NCBI GenBank assembly: GCA_934667125.1
Contig: CAKULF010000002.1
Span: 124,001 to 188,000, forward strand
From: an uncultured Candidatus Melainabacteria bacterium
GTDB taxonomy: Bacteria > Cyanobacteriota > Vampirovibrionia > Gastranaerophilales > Gastranaerophilaceae
Length of the DNA: 64,000 nucleotides
Direction: 5' to 3'
Numbering within the stretch: the stretch's first letter is position 1; the number at the start of each line of letters is the position of its first letter. Of the stretch, positions 24,194 through 32,005 are shown in pieces. The translations under genes were made by a program, and so were the position numbers. A model generated the notes under the pieces. The model was not told the origin of the DNA, did no database searches, and worked only from the letters and a program-made list of their open reading frames with translations.

Positions 24194-24739
24194 TTACATT
24201 TTTTCTATATATATAACATCATCTTCAACTTTTACAACTTTAATAAGTTCAAAAGAAGCTATCTCGCAATCGCTGTTATTTATAGCGTCGAGCGTTTTTA
24301 AACCGTTATTAAATTCAATTTGGATTTGACCTTTTGAACAGGGGTTAAATTTTGTATAGCTTTTTCCGCTTTTTCCAACCAAATCTTTTAAATCAGTTTT
24401 TGGAACAAATTCCATTTTTTTAATCAAAGAAAACATAAACGCAAAAAACAACATCCCAATTGCCCCGCAAACAAGGGAAATTATCAGCGTTGTTTTAATC
24501 GGGTTATTCAAGTAATGAAGATTATAATATCCCATCCAGCCAAAGCACATTAAAAACGACAAAATGCTCTCAAGCGAAAGCAAATTAAACGAAGCGTCGC
24601 TATCAACCATCGAGTTAAAGTCGCCTGAAACTTCTGAACCAAAATCAAACGGAATAAAGGCTTTGATTAATAATATAGCCGTTGAAAAAACTCCCGTGTA
24701 AAAAAATACATGATTAAAATGTGCAACATCAGCCAACAT
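24194..24739 (-). CDS. NfeD/YuaF-like membrane protein, flotillin partner
   Basis: 181 residues from ATG 24739 (AAAGAGG Shine-Dalgarno); a longer frame back to 24772 has no support. Three hydrophobic segments (about 10-27, 55-75, 83-110) precede a C-terminal OB-fold-like domain (LVGKSGKSYTKFNPCSKGQIQIEF, then IASFELIKVVKVEDDVIYIEK) characteristic of NfeD1b/YuaF proteins. It ends 17 nt before the flotillin gene: a two-gene operon. Upstream, an AAACCTC / GAGGTTT inverted repeat includes the Shine-Dalgarno. Confidence 0.75.
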   Translation of the reverse strand: MLADVAHFNHVFFYTGVFSTAILLIKAFIPFDFGSEVSGDFNSMVDSDASFNLLSLESILSFLMCFGWMGYYNLHYLNNPIKTTLIISLVCGAIGMLFFAFMFSLIKKMEFVPKTDLKDLVGKSGKSYTKFNPCSKGQIQIEFNNGLKTLDAINNSDCEIASFELIKVVKVEDDVIYIEKM

Positions 24740-24835
24740 AGGGGAAACCTCTTTTTGATATATAATAAACAAGTCATTATAATATGCTAAAAGAGGTTTT
24801 CCATCATATATATAAACTAATATTTAATCTTAAAA

Positions 24836-25522
24836 TTAATTTGGAATTTCAAGCGGAGAAGTCAAGATAATATCAAATTCAACTCCTTTTGGAATAACAA
24901 TTTCTTCGCCTTTTCTAAATAAGTCAGCAATAGTATTATAAGCGCTTGAGCCTACACAAGCAATTGAGCCTCCCAAAGCTGAAACAGGGATAAATACATA
25001 TCTTGCACCTGTAAATAAGTTATCGCCTGATGTTGCGCCCCATTTAATTGTTCTTGGAACGATTTGACCTGCTCTTTTAACGTCATCTCTAACAGCAGTG
25101 AAATAGTTGGTGTTAGTTGTTAAAGTTCCGTTTGATTTTAAAACATAGTTAAAATTGGTTGAAATTCCGGCAACGATTGGCAATTGTGTACCTTTTTTTG
25201 TAACCAAATGATCAAGAGTTAAATATAAGCTTGCCGGTCTTGATAAACGTCTTGATGGCTTAACTTCGCCAACTCTGCCACGAAAAATTGTGCGAGATGG
25301 GAGAATTAGCTTGCGATTAACATATAAATCATTTTTTAAATATGATTGGAACATATCGCCTTGAGAAATTCTGCTTGTTGTAATATCAGAAGAAGTTACA
25401 AGGGTTAATTTTGTTCCTGCGGGAATACTAATCCCATCAATATCAGCGTATAATTGGTGTGCTGCAAAGCTTTGAAGCAACATCAAACTAAAAAAGATTA
25501 ATAAAGTTTTTAAAATTCTCAT
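24836..25522 (-). CDS. Exported protein sharing a module with the SLH protein
   Basis: 228 residues from ATG 25522 with GGAGAAAG six bases upstream. Signal peptide MRILKTLLIFFSLMLLQSFAA. The mature chain (IPAGTKLTLVTSSDITTSRIS, LPSRTIFRGRVGEVK, ASLYLTLDHLVTKKGTQLP) has the same beta-rich order as residues 260-350 of the SLH protein at 7420: hydrophobic strand, short G-D-x-F turn, P-x-G-x-x-x-x-G-K/R-V strand. No SLH modules here. Probably periplasmic or envelope-bound, function unknown. Ends 100 nt from the NfeD gene. Confidence 0.68.
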   Translation of the reverse strand: MRILKTLLIFFSLMLLQSFAAHQLYADIDGISIPAGTKLTLVTSSDITTSRISQGDMFQSYLKNDLYVNRKLILPSRTIFRGRVGEVKPSRRLSRPASLYLTLDHLVTKKGTQLPIVAGISTNFNYVLKSNGTLTTNTNYFTAVRDDVKRAGQIVPRTIKWGATSGDNLFTGARYVFIPVSALGGSIACVGSSAYNTIADLFRKGEEIVIPKGVEFDIILTSPLEIPN

Positions 25523-25540
25523 ATCTTTCTCCAACTAATT

Positions 25541-26380
25541 CTAATTCATTTCTTTTACATCATTCACGCTTGTAGCGCCGAATTTCGCCGATAAATCATC
25601 AACATGATGAATTATATAATAAAACGGCTCTAAATCTCTTTCGCCAAGGTCTATCATAGCGCCCCAGTCGGTTCTTGCGTGGTGAGCGGCTATCATTTTT
25701 GCAATATTCAAAAATCCATTTGACATACATAATGTATAACCGTATTGAGAGTGGCTAATCCAATCTTTTCTGAATTGTTCGTTATAATCAATCATTCCAG
25801 AATCAAGATTTATCGTATATTCAAAGATTTTTCCAATATCATGTAATATTGCAGCAGCCAAAACCTCGTCTTTATTCAATTGTTTTTTAAATTTAGGTAA
25901 TACGCTTAAAGCAATTTCAATGCATTCAACCGTATGGACAAGAAGTCCGCCTATATAGTTGTGGTGCATTTGTTTTGCAGCAGGCGCAACTTTGATTTGC
26001 TCTTTATTATTTAATAAAATTTCTTTAACGAAATCTTTCAATTTTTCATTTGAAAAACCGTCAACATAAGCTAATAATTTATTAAAAAGCTCTTCTCTTT
26101 TATTTTCGTCAATTCCAAGAGTCGCAACTTCTATAACTTCAAAATTATTCAACAAACAATTATTATATTTGTCATTATAGCTTGCTGTGATTATTTTAAT
26201 AATATTTCCGCTTCTTGTCGCAATATCTTCGGTTCGATTAAGTGTTTCTTCCCAAAGAACACAATTCATAATTGAATTATCGTTTAAATTTTTTAGTTGC
26301 ATCTTTCCCATTTTTGTTCCGGCTTTAGTATCGCCAACCGAGAAAGAAAGTATTTCATATTTTGCTTTTAAATCTAACAT
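25541..26380 (-). CDS. YhaM-like 3'-5' exoribonuclease (OB fold + HD)
   Basis: 279 residues from ATG 26380. An N-terminal OB-fold nucleic-acid module (KAKYEILSFSVGDTKAGTKMGKM, residues 1-85) and an HD hydrolase domain (HHNYIGGLLVHTVECIEIA, AAAILHDIGKIFEY, MIAAHHARTDW) match the YhaM/CBF1 family of RNA/ssDNA exonucleases. A TAGAAT -10 (26387-26392, minus) ends 6 nt before the ATG with no Shine-Dalgarno: leaderless. A TTG two codons upstream would fall inside that spacer. The next gene downstream (24836) starts 18 nt after its stop with its own Shine-Dalgarno. Confidence 0.88.
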   Translation of the reverse strand: MLDLKAKYEILSFSVGDTKAGTKMGKMQLKNLNDNSIMNCVLWEETLNRTEDIATRSGNIIKIITASYNDKYNNCLLNNFEVIEVATLGIDENKREELFNKLLAYVDGFSNEKLKDFVKEILLNNKEQIKVAPAAKQMHHNYIGGLLVHTVECIEIALSVLPKFKKQLNKDEVLAAAILHDIGKIFEYTINLDSGMIDYNEQFRKDWISHSQYGYTLCMSNGFLNIAKMIAAHHARTDWGAMIDLGERDLEPFYYIIHHVDDLSAKFGATSVNDVKEMN

Positions 26381-26446
26381 AAACAAATTCTACTACAAGA
26401 ATAATTTTTAGGCTATAGCTAATTTAAAACTGTATTATATTAAAAA

Positions 26447-26467
26447 AAGTGCGCAAAATGCGCACTT
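26447..26467 (-). terminator. Hairpin, probable terminator of yggS-sepF
   Basis: AAGTGCGC / GCGCACTT perfect 8-bp stem followed on the minus strand by TTTTTTTAA. Confidence 0.8.
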
Positions 26468-26540
26468 AATTCCTCTTTTTTCCGTAATACAAATACCCAT
26501 TCACGGGATTTGTTCATTTTTGGCACTTTTTCAACTTCGC

Positions 26541-27038
26541 TTACGCTTTAGTCCACATAGCATCAGATGTTAATTTTGAATTAACAAATTCTTGAGAGAT
26601 GTTGATGTTTGATGGAGTGAAAATAAATACGTTTTCACCGATTTTTCTTTGTGAACCGTCAAGAGCGTGTGTGCAACCGCAAAGGAAGTCAACTATTCTT
26701 TGAGATTGTTCTCTGTCTAATAATTGTAGATTTAAGATAACTGTTTTTCTTTCTTTTAAAGCTTCAACGATTGAAATTGATTCATTATAAGCTTTTGGTT
26801 CAATTACAACAACTTCGTGAGCGCCTGCTTTTGGTTGAGGTAAAACTCTTAAATTTGAACGGCTTTTTCTGATTGGAGTTTCAGCAAAGCTTGGTTGAAG
26901 AGCAGCATTATCTGCTGTTGGATATGTTGCATCATATTCATTTTCTTCGTTGTACAAATCGTCTTCGTCATTACCTATTCCTGAAATAGAACCAACTAAA
27001 TCACCTAGGATGTCTTTAATTTTTTCTGAAAGTGCCAT
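26541..27038 (-). CDS. sepF: Cell division protein SepF
   Basis: 165 residues, AAAGGAG upstream. An amphipathic N-terminal helix for membrane binding (MALSEKIKDILGDLV), an acidic disordered linker, then the SepF beta-alpha core (HEVVVIEPKAYNESISIVEAL, TVILNLQLLDREQSQRIVDFL, GENVFIFTP). SepF ties FtsZ polymers to the membrane in Gram-positives and Cyanobacteria. Placed 11 nt after yggS, the usual order in those groups. Confidence 0.93.
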   Translation of the reverse strand: MALSEKIKDILGDLVGSISGIGNDEDDLYNEENEYDATYPTADNAALQPSFAETPIRKSRSNLRVLPQPKAGAHEVVVIEPKAYNESISIVEALKERKTVILNLQLLDREQSQRIVDFLCGCTHALDGSQRKIGENVFIFTPSNINISQEFVNSKLTSDAMWTKA

Positions 27039-27049
27039 TTTTTCTCCTT

Positions 27050-27694
27050 TTAGTTATCTTTAAATAAAATTCTGCCTAATCTAATCATTGTTGCGCCTTC
27101 TTCAAGCGCAATTTTAAAGTCGTGACTCATTCCCATTGAAAGTTCTTTAAGATTATATTTTTCTTTTAGTTCTCTCATATTAGAAAAAAGTCTGTGAAGT
27201 TCAGCCACGTCATCCGTTAGAGGAGCTATATTCATCAAGCCCACAAGCTCAACAGAGTCCATCTTTTTAACTTCTTCTATTAAATTTTCAAGGTCATTTG
27301 GACTAATTCCAAACTTTTGAGGCTCATTTGCGTTATTTACTTGCAAAAATATCTTTTGAATAATGCCTTGTTTTTTTGCCTCATAATCAATACATTGTGC
27401 TACTTTTAGACTATCAACCGAATGTATATAATCGAAAAATCCGACAACATATTTTACTTTATTCGTTTGTAAATGTCCTATAAAATGATATATCGATTGG
27501 GATTTAATAGTATCATCTATTTTGTTGATTTTTTCAATAGATTCCACAGCTCTACTTTCCGCAAAGTTCCTTAATCCTGCGTTAAACGCTTCTATCATTT
27601 TATCTTCATTGTAGTATTTAGTTACCGCAATTATAGTCGGGTTGTACTTTTCAGCCTCTTTCAAAACCTCTTTTAAATTTTCTTTAACCGTCAT
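27050..27694 (-). CDS. yggS: YggS/PLPBP-family pyridoxal-phosphate homeostasis protein
   Basis: 214 residues. The PLP lysine lies in IIAVTKYY (about K26). Further family motifs are FAESRAVES (ENrvQE-equivalent), YHFIGHLQTNKVK and the C-terminal LSMGMSHDFKIALEEGATMIRLGR. The family binds PLP on a single TIM barrel and buffers PLP and amino-acid pools without known catalysis. First gene of a yggS-sepF operon. No clear Shine-Dalgarno. Confidence 0.94.
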   Translation of the reverse strand: MTVKENLKEVLKEAEKYNPTIIAVTKYYNEDKMIEAFNAGLRNFAESRAVESIEKINKIDDTIKSQSIYHFIGHLQTNKVKYVVGFFDYIHSVDSLKVAQCIDYEAKKQGIIQKIFLQVNNANEPQKFGISPNDLENLIEEVKKMDSVELVGLMNIAPLTDDVAELHRLFSNMRELKEKYNLKELSMGMSHDFKIALEEGATMIRLGRILFKDN

Positions 27695-27815
27695 TTAAAA
27701 GTTTAAATACTCCCCAATACATCTTTTATGAACAAAAAGCTCATACTTTTAATTATAAAGTAATGATTTGAAGTTGCAAAAAATTAAAAACACTCGCTTT
27801 TACAAAAATTAAAAA

Positions 27816-27852
27816 CATGTCGAAACATGCTCCATGGCATGATTTGAGCATG
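27816..27852. promoter_or_regulatory. CATG-rich segment upstream of the dCMP deaminase gene
   Basis: Five CATG tetramers start at 27816, 27826, 27833, 27838 and 27849, including AAACATG direct repeats and the palindromic CCATGGCATG. A sixth occurs at 27915. Possibly an operator in the divergent spacer 27695-27938; no known site recognised. Confidence 0.25.
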
Positions 27853-27938
27853 AATAGAAGTTTGTAATATTTGTTAATATTTCTTAATATGAACGGTTTT
27901 TGTGTATTTATGAGCATGCCTTTTGCTATAATGTCGTT

Positions 27939-28415
27939 ATGGAAAACGAAAATTTAAAACCAATAGACTGGAATGATTATTTTTTAGAAATAGCACGCAC
28001 TGTTTCAAAACGCTCAAACTGTTTAAGAGCGCACGTTGGAGCGGTTATTGTCGGGACTGATAAAAAAATTAAAGCAACAGGCTACAATGGAACGCCAACA
28101 AAAGTTGTTTCTTGTATGGAACTTGGCGAATGTTACAGGATTAAAAACAATATTCAATCAGGAACAATGTACGAAACATGTCGCTCTATCCATGCTGAAC
28201 AAAACGCTATAATTCAAGCAGGACAAGACCGTTGTCAAAATGCCACTATGTATATATATGGACACAATTTTATCTGCATTTTGTGCAAACGTTTCATTGT
28301 TCAATCAGGAATTTCAACAATTTATCTTAAAAAAGATGAAAATTCGCCTATTGTCGTTGTGACAAGCGACGAGTTGAAAAAAGAACTGTCTGATAGTTTT
28401 TTAGTTAAACTTTAA
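27939..28415 (+). CDS. Deoxycytidylate (dCMP) deaminase family protein
   Basis: 158 residues from ATG 27939; an extended -10 (TGC + TATAAT 27927-27932) ends 6 nt before it, so the mRNA is probably leaderless and the longer frame from 27900 is not used. Zinc deaminase motif: H85-A-E87 in SIHAEQNAI and C113/C116 in FICILCKRF (the usual Pro before the first Cys is missing). YNGTPTKVVSC and CYRIKNNIQSG match the dCMP deaminase/ComEB substrate region. It makes dUMP for thymidylate synthesis and may follow into the VWA gene. Confidence 0.88.
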   Translation: MENENLKPIDWNDYFLEIARTVSKRSNCLRAHVGAVIVGTDKKIKATGYNGTPTKVVSCMELGECYRIKNNIQSGTMYETCRSIHAEQNAIIQAGQDRCQNATMYIYGHNFICILCKRFIVQSGISTIYLKKDENSPIVVVTSDELKKELSDSFLVKL

Positions 28416-28454
28416 TTTAATTAAATATTTCAAAAAGTGATATATAATTGTCTT

Positions 28455-29219
28455 ATGAGAAAAAAAATATTAATCATATTTAGTTTAGTTGCAGTATTTT
28501 CAATGGTTTTAGCACATTTTGCGACTTCAAAACCTAACTATGACTATCGAATTTATACACCGCAAAATCTTTCAACTTTAACAGATAAAATAACTTCAAG
28601 CCAAAAAAGCTCTGAAATTCTTTTTATTGTTGATTATTCAAACTCAATGAATGATACGATAGGTTCAAAAACCAAGCTGGATATGGCAAGAAACACTCTA
28701 GCAGAAATTATTCCAAAAATTCCGCCCTCAACAAAAGTTGGTTTAAGAATTTATGGGCATAAAGCAGGTTTTACTTATCTTCAAGGCTGTCAAGCGACAA
28801 ATCTTGTTGTTCCGATTGCGGCAAACAATTTTGAGAGCATTATGCAAGCTTTGTATTCAAAATCCGCAACGGGTTGGACTCCTATAACTTATTCGCTTAA
28901 ACAAGCTATAAATAGCGATTTAGCAGGAGTTTCAGGTAAAAAACATATTATTCTTCTAACCGACGGCGGAGAAAATTGCGACGAAAGCCCTTGCACTTAT
29001 GTTATCAACCTTTTAAAAACAAGAGATGACATTATGATTGACGTTATCGCTTTTGATATTAGGGATGACGAGGCTAATAATCAACTGCGTTGCACAGCGC
29101 TTATGACAAGAGGAAAATTCCTACAAGCCAATAACGAAGCGGATTTATATAATTCATTATTTGAAAGCGTTGGAATTTCTAAGGATGTTAAGGCTAATAT
29201 AAGAATTCCACAGGAATAG
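28455..29219 (+). CDS. Exported or anchored von Willebrand factor A domain protein
   Basis: 254 residues from ATG 28455 (TATAAT 28443-28448 ends 6 nt upstream; leaderless). N-terminal signal or anchor (KKILIIFSLVAVFSMVLAHFA), then a VWA domain with an intact MIDAS: DYSNS (D60, S62, S64), the T in TGWTPITYSL and TDGGEN. It resembles secreted VWA proteins of the YfbK/CoxE-like class, and the domain ends at the C-terminus (SLFESVGISKDV). Probably a metal-dependent protein-protein interaction module at the cell surface or periplasm. Confidence 0.87.
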   Translation: MRKKILIIFSLVAVFSMVLAHFATSKPNYDYRIYTPQNLSTLTDKITSSQKSSEILFIVDYSNSMNDTIGSKTKLDMARNTLAEIIPKIPPSTKVGLRIYGHKAGFTYLQGCQATNLVVPIAANNFESIMQALYSKSATGWTPITYSLKQAINSDLAGVSGKKHIILLTDGGENCDESPCTYVINLLKTRDDIMIDVIAFDIRDDEANNQLRCTALMTRGKFLQANNEADLYNSLFESVGISKDVKANIRIPQE

Positions 29220-29222
29220 GGC

Positions 29223-29345
29223 TTATTTAATTTTAATATCCAACAAATCTTTAAGCTCAACTCCAAATCGTTGCGCCATAGTATAAAGACAATACAAAGA
29301 CGGGCTTTTTAGCACGTCTATAAGTCGTTCTGTATGGATATCGAT
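29223..29345 (-). pseudogene. C-terminal remnant of an XRE regulator
   Basis: Minus-strand frame ending at 29223 reads HTERLIDVLKSPSLYCLYTM then AQRFGVELKDLLDIKIK, the usual tail of a Cro/C1-type HTH (SPSL..L..MA..FGV.LKDLLD). No start with the first helices exists upstream: the frame runs into the antisense of the pilin-like fragment and stops near 29403. Likely a truncated gene left by a rearrangement. Confidence 0.5.
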
Positions 29346-29459
29346 GGGATAAATCAAGGTGAAGAGCCTTTTGGCTACGGAATAAGAGCAGATGGAAAGA
29401 TTATTTTAGGAAAACGTGCGCAGGAGTGGAGTCAAAAAAGTTTACAAGACAAGGAATAA
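29334..29459 (+). pseudogene. C-terminal remnant of a prepilin-like protein
   Basis: A 41-codon frame (MDIDGINQGEEPFGYGIRAD, then GKIILGKRAQEW) resembles the extreme C-terminus of pseudopilins, where a DxNG..GP..FG calcium-site-like stretch is common. No prepilin N-terminus is present upstream, and the frame abuts the XRE remnant at about 29331. Interpreted as a decayed fragment; it may survive only as leader for the small membrane gene that starts 3 nt later. Confidence 0.4.
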
Positions 29460-29462
29460 TTT

Positions 29463-29600
29463 ATGAAAAAAAACGAAAAAATAATCATAGCTTACTTTTT
29501 AATAACATTTATCAGTCTGTTGATATCATACATCTACACCTGCTACCAACTAAAACCGCACGACAAGGCTTTTAAAGTTGAAAAAATATTAAAAAAATAA
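29463..29600 (+). CDS. 45-residue single-TM protein
   Basis: ATG seven bases after AAGGA. MKKNEKIIIAYFLITFISLL then ISYIYTCYQLKPHDKAFKVE: one TM helix (about 8-27) with a basic tail. It follows the pilin-like fragment by 3 nt and is closed by a terminator directly after its stop, which supports it being a real gene. Unknown function. Confidence 0.5.
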   Translation: MKKNEKIIIAYFLITFISLLISYIYTCYQLKPHDKAFKVEKILKK

Positions 29601-29626
29601 AAGTCTTTCCAAGCTTGAAAAGACTT
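29601..29626. terminator. Bidirectional terminator
   Basis: AAGTCTTT-C-CAAG / CTTG-A-AAAGACTT, a nearly perfect 26-bp palindrome directly after the stop at 29600. The minus-strand tail is T-rich and serves the gene ending at 29675. Confidence 0.78.
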
Positions 29627-29674
29627 AAAATATTTAAGTAAACAAATGTGTGTAAATAGAGGAGAAATAAATTT

Positions 29675-30817
29675 TTAAGCAAAGATTTTGAACGTTTTAT
29701 CAACGTTATCTTGAATTACTTTCTTAACTGAATCAATTTCGGTATTCAAAGCGTTACGTTCAGTATCCAACTGTTTCAATCTTAATTCAAGTTGTTGGTC
29801 TTCTTGTTGGATAACTTTTGTTTTTGCGTTCAAATCTGAAATATTTTGTTCATATAATGCTTTTTGATATTCATAATCATTGAATGCGTCATTATAAGCG
29901 TCCTCATCTTTAGTTTGAGTTGTTGTAATGCTAAATGTTGCACCCTTTAAGTTTGTAGGAATACCTTCTTGTGAATCGATTGTAATTGTGCTGTATCTGC
30001 CGTTTGAAGCAGAAGCAATAGAAGCTTTAACATCAACTGTGTAATCTTTTGTTTGATTGATAGAGTATCCTAATTGAACATATTCAGGAGGACTTTTTGG
30101 TTCATATACTCCATTTTCATTAAAAGTATAGCCAGTTAAAGTATTCAATTGATCTTGAGTTATAAAATAGTTTTTGCCATCTGTTCCTTCGTAGAAGTAT
30201 AAATTTTGACCATCTTTATATGTGCCATCTTCTTTAAGTTTAGCTTTGGTTTCATCATAACCTGCTAAATTAAATGATTGAACTGTTGAATCAACTAAAT
30301 AAAGTCTATTTTTTTCAATTGCTTGAACAGTAGTTTTATTTTCGCCTTCGCCTTGATATGTATATGGAACTTTTGTGCTGTCCCATGCAACAGTTGTGTC
30401 TGCCATTTTTATATTATAAGAATATTTTCCAGTTTCTTTATTTTGAAATCTTGTTACACTACTCAAAGTATCAGTATTAGAAGCACCAACTGCTTCTGTT
30501 CTTGTGTAGCCTAATTTTACAGTATATTTATCTTGAACAAGACCATATTTAACAGCGCTTTTAATAGTGAAATTTGAGCTAGAACCAACACTTGAATCTT
30601 CTAATACATAATTTGTTTTCATATAATCAGAAGTAGATGGAGGAGTTGGAACTGTCAAATCCATCATTTGATTATATATATTAGCACTTTCGTTAGATAG
30701 AGCAGTTCTTTGTTGGTTAATTTGTTGACCTTGGTATTCGGTATTGCTCATTCTAGCGGTTAGTCCCAGAAATCTTGCTTGACTTGCTGCCAAACCCATA
30801 ACTGTCATTGCCTCCAT
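29675..30817 (-). CDS. Unknown filament/surface-type protein (MGLAASQARFL family)
   Basis: 380 residues at most; start ambiguous between the ATGs at 30817, 30808 and 30799 because GGAGG overlaps the first codons. The N-terminus MGLAASQARFLGLTARMSN, then QQINQQRTALSNESANIYNQ, is an amphipathic helix I associate with a family recurring in this clade; a comparison with flagellin/hook-type coiled ends is possible but unproved. The middle (60-300) is Ser/Thr/Tyr/Gly-rich beta-type. The last 65 residues (TKVIQQEDQQLELRLKQLD) are coiled-coil ending FKIFA. No signal peptide. Terminal helices around a beta middle suggest a polymerising or secreted structural protein. Confidence 0.6.
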   Translation of the reverse strand: MEAMTVMGLAASQARFLGLTARMSNTEYQGQQINQQRTALSNESANIYNQMMDLTVPTPPSTSDYMKTNYVLEDSSVGSSSNFTIKSAVKYGLVQDKYTVKLGYTRTEAVGASNTDTLSSVTRFQNKETGKYSYNIKMADTTVAWDSTKVPYTYQGEGENKTTVQAIEKNRLYLVDSTVQSFNLAGYDETKAKLKEDGTYKDGQNLYFYEGTDGKNYFITQDQLNTLTGYTFNENGVYEPKSPPEYVQLGYSINQTKDYTVDVKASIASASNGRYSTITIDSQEGIPTNLKGATFSITTTQTKDEDAYNDAFNDYEYQKALYEQNISDLNAKTKVIQQEDQQLELRLKQLDTERNALNTEIDSVKKVIQDNVDKTFKIFA

Positions 30818-30909
30818 TGTGATGATTTACATCATCTGTTTACTTACATATATAGTTACGGATTTGTTTTAATGAAACTTTAGGATTTATAAACGTTTTT
30901 TTACAATTC

Positions 30910-31719
30910 TTAATATTTTATTTCTAATTCGTCGCACAAGTCGTTAAAATAGCTCACTGATTCAAATAGAGCTGTTTTATCAAAAATTTCAAAAGTAATT
31001 TGCGGATAAAGTTGTATTTCTTTTAATGTCTTTAAAACCGCCTTAACATCAACATTTCCCTTTAAAAGCGAAGAGTGCGAGTCTTCATCTTTAAAATTGT
31101 TATGAAAATGCATGTGATGTAACATTATTCCATAAGCCCTAATCCAATCTGAAACAGGATAATTTGAATGTAAATTAGCATGACCTATATCGATTGTGGC
31201 TTTTAAATTTGGTGAATTTATTGTTGCAATAAGATTTCTAATCATTTCCCAATGCGGTTCATGGACATTTTCTATTGTTGCTGTTATTCCTAAATCTTCA
31301 AAATTTTTAATAAAACCTTTGTAAAATTCAATATTATTTAAAAAATACATTTCTTGATATTGTTTTTGTTTTAAAAGATTGTTAAAACAAGTGTGAAAAA
31401 CAACGGTTTTAACCCCAAATTCTGCCGCAAGTTCAAGACTTTGATAATATCTTTTTATGCTCACCTCTTTAATCGCAGGGTCTTTTGCTGCAATATTAAG
31501 ATTTGAAAAGAACCCATGGAGAGTAACATCTCCATCAAAATCGTCTAAAATTGCTCGATATTCTTTTTTATTTTTTTCAAAATTAACATCAATATCAGCT
31601 AATCTTCCAAATCTTGAAATTTCAATACCACAATTTAAAACATTAGCAATTCTTACCGCTTCTTTAAAATCGTGATATGATACAGTTGAGGATATAAATC
31701 TTGATAATTTTTGTTCCAT
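30910..31719 (-). CDS. Sugar-phosphate isomerase/epimerase (AP-endonuclease-2-like TIM barrel)
   Basis: 269 residues. TIM-barrel strands end in DVTLHGFFSNLN, VKTVVFHTCFN, ITATIENVHEP, LKATIDIGHANLHS, MLHHMHFHNNF and ITFEIFD, giving the His/Glu/Asp metal ligands of the xylose isomerase-like family. Could be a sugar or inositol isomerase; substrate unknown. TATAAT (31726-31731, minus) lies 6 nt before the ATG, no Shine-Dalgarno: leaderless. Divergent from the zinc-ribbon gene at 31749. Confidence 0.82.
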   Translation of the reverse strand: MEQKLSRFISSTVSYHDFKEAVRIANVLNCGIEISRFGRLADIDVNFEKNKKEYRAILDDFDGDVTLHGFFSNLNIAAKDPAIKEVSIKRYYQSLELAAEFGVKTVVFHTCFNNLLKQKQYQEMYFLNNIEFYKGFIKNFEDLGITATIENVHEPHWEMIRNLIATINSPNLKATIDIGHANLHSNYPVSDWIRAYGIMLHHMHFHNNFKDEDSHSSLLKGNVDVKAVLKTLKEIQLYPQITFEIFDKTALFESVSYFNDLCDELEIKY

Positions 31720-31748
31720 AATTAAATTATAAATTAAAAAAGAATATT

Positions 31749-31949
31749 ATGTATATAATTGAATTATTTTATAAACTTAAAGAAGATATTAAAAACGGAA
31801 AATTTAAGAAAAAACCGCAAAAGCCGCCCGAAGAAAAAGAAAAATGCGACCATCTTTTTGTGCCTATTGATTCAACAGGAAGAATTTTGGCTTGTTCAAA
31901 ATGCGGCGCTTTATTAAAAAAAGCTAAACCAAAATCACCATTTGAATAA
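31749..31949 (+). CDS. Small zinc-ribbon-like protein
   Basis: 66 residues. A basic, Pro/Lys-rich N-terminus (KKKPQKPPEEKEK) is followed by C33-x-H35 and C49-x2-C52 (ILACSKCGALLKK), a plausible treble-clef or ribbon zinc site. No Shine-Dalgarno; the -10 (TATAAA 31728-31733) is 15 nt upstream. Function unknown, possibly nucleic-acid or protein binding. Ends at a strong terminator. Confidence 0.6.
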   Translation: MYIIELFYKLKEDIKNGKFKKKPQKPPEEKEKCDHLFVPIDSTGRILACSKCGALLKKAKPKSPFE

Positions 31950-31961
31950 ATTTATATAAAA

Positions 31962-31987
31962 AAAAGGAGTGCAATAGCACTCCTTTT
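31962..31987. terminator. Bidirectional terminator
   Basis: AAAAGGAGTGC / GCACTCCTTTT perfect 11-bp stem, four-base loop, between the zinc-ribbon gene (+) and nifJ (-). Confidence 0.9.
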
Positions 31988-32005
31988 CAAGCTTTCAATC
32001 AGTCA

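Noticed and set aside
29313..29333. Extending the pilin-tail fragment upstream as part of a functional gene
   Set aside because: The frame reaches a stop at 29310-29312 after seven codons and has no prepilin signal sequence.
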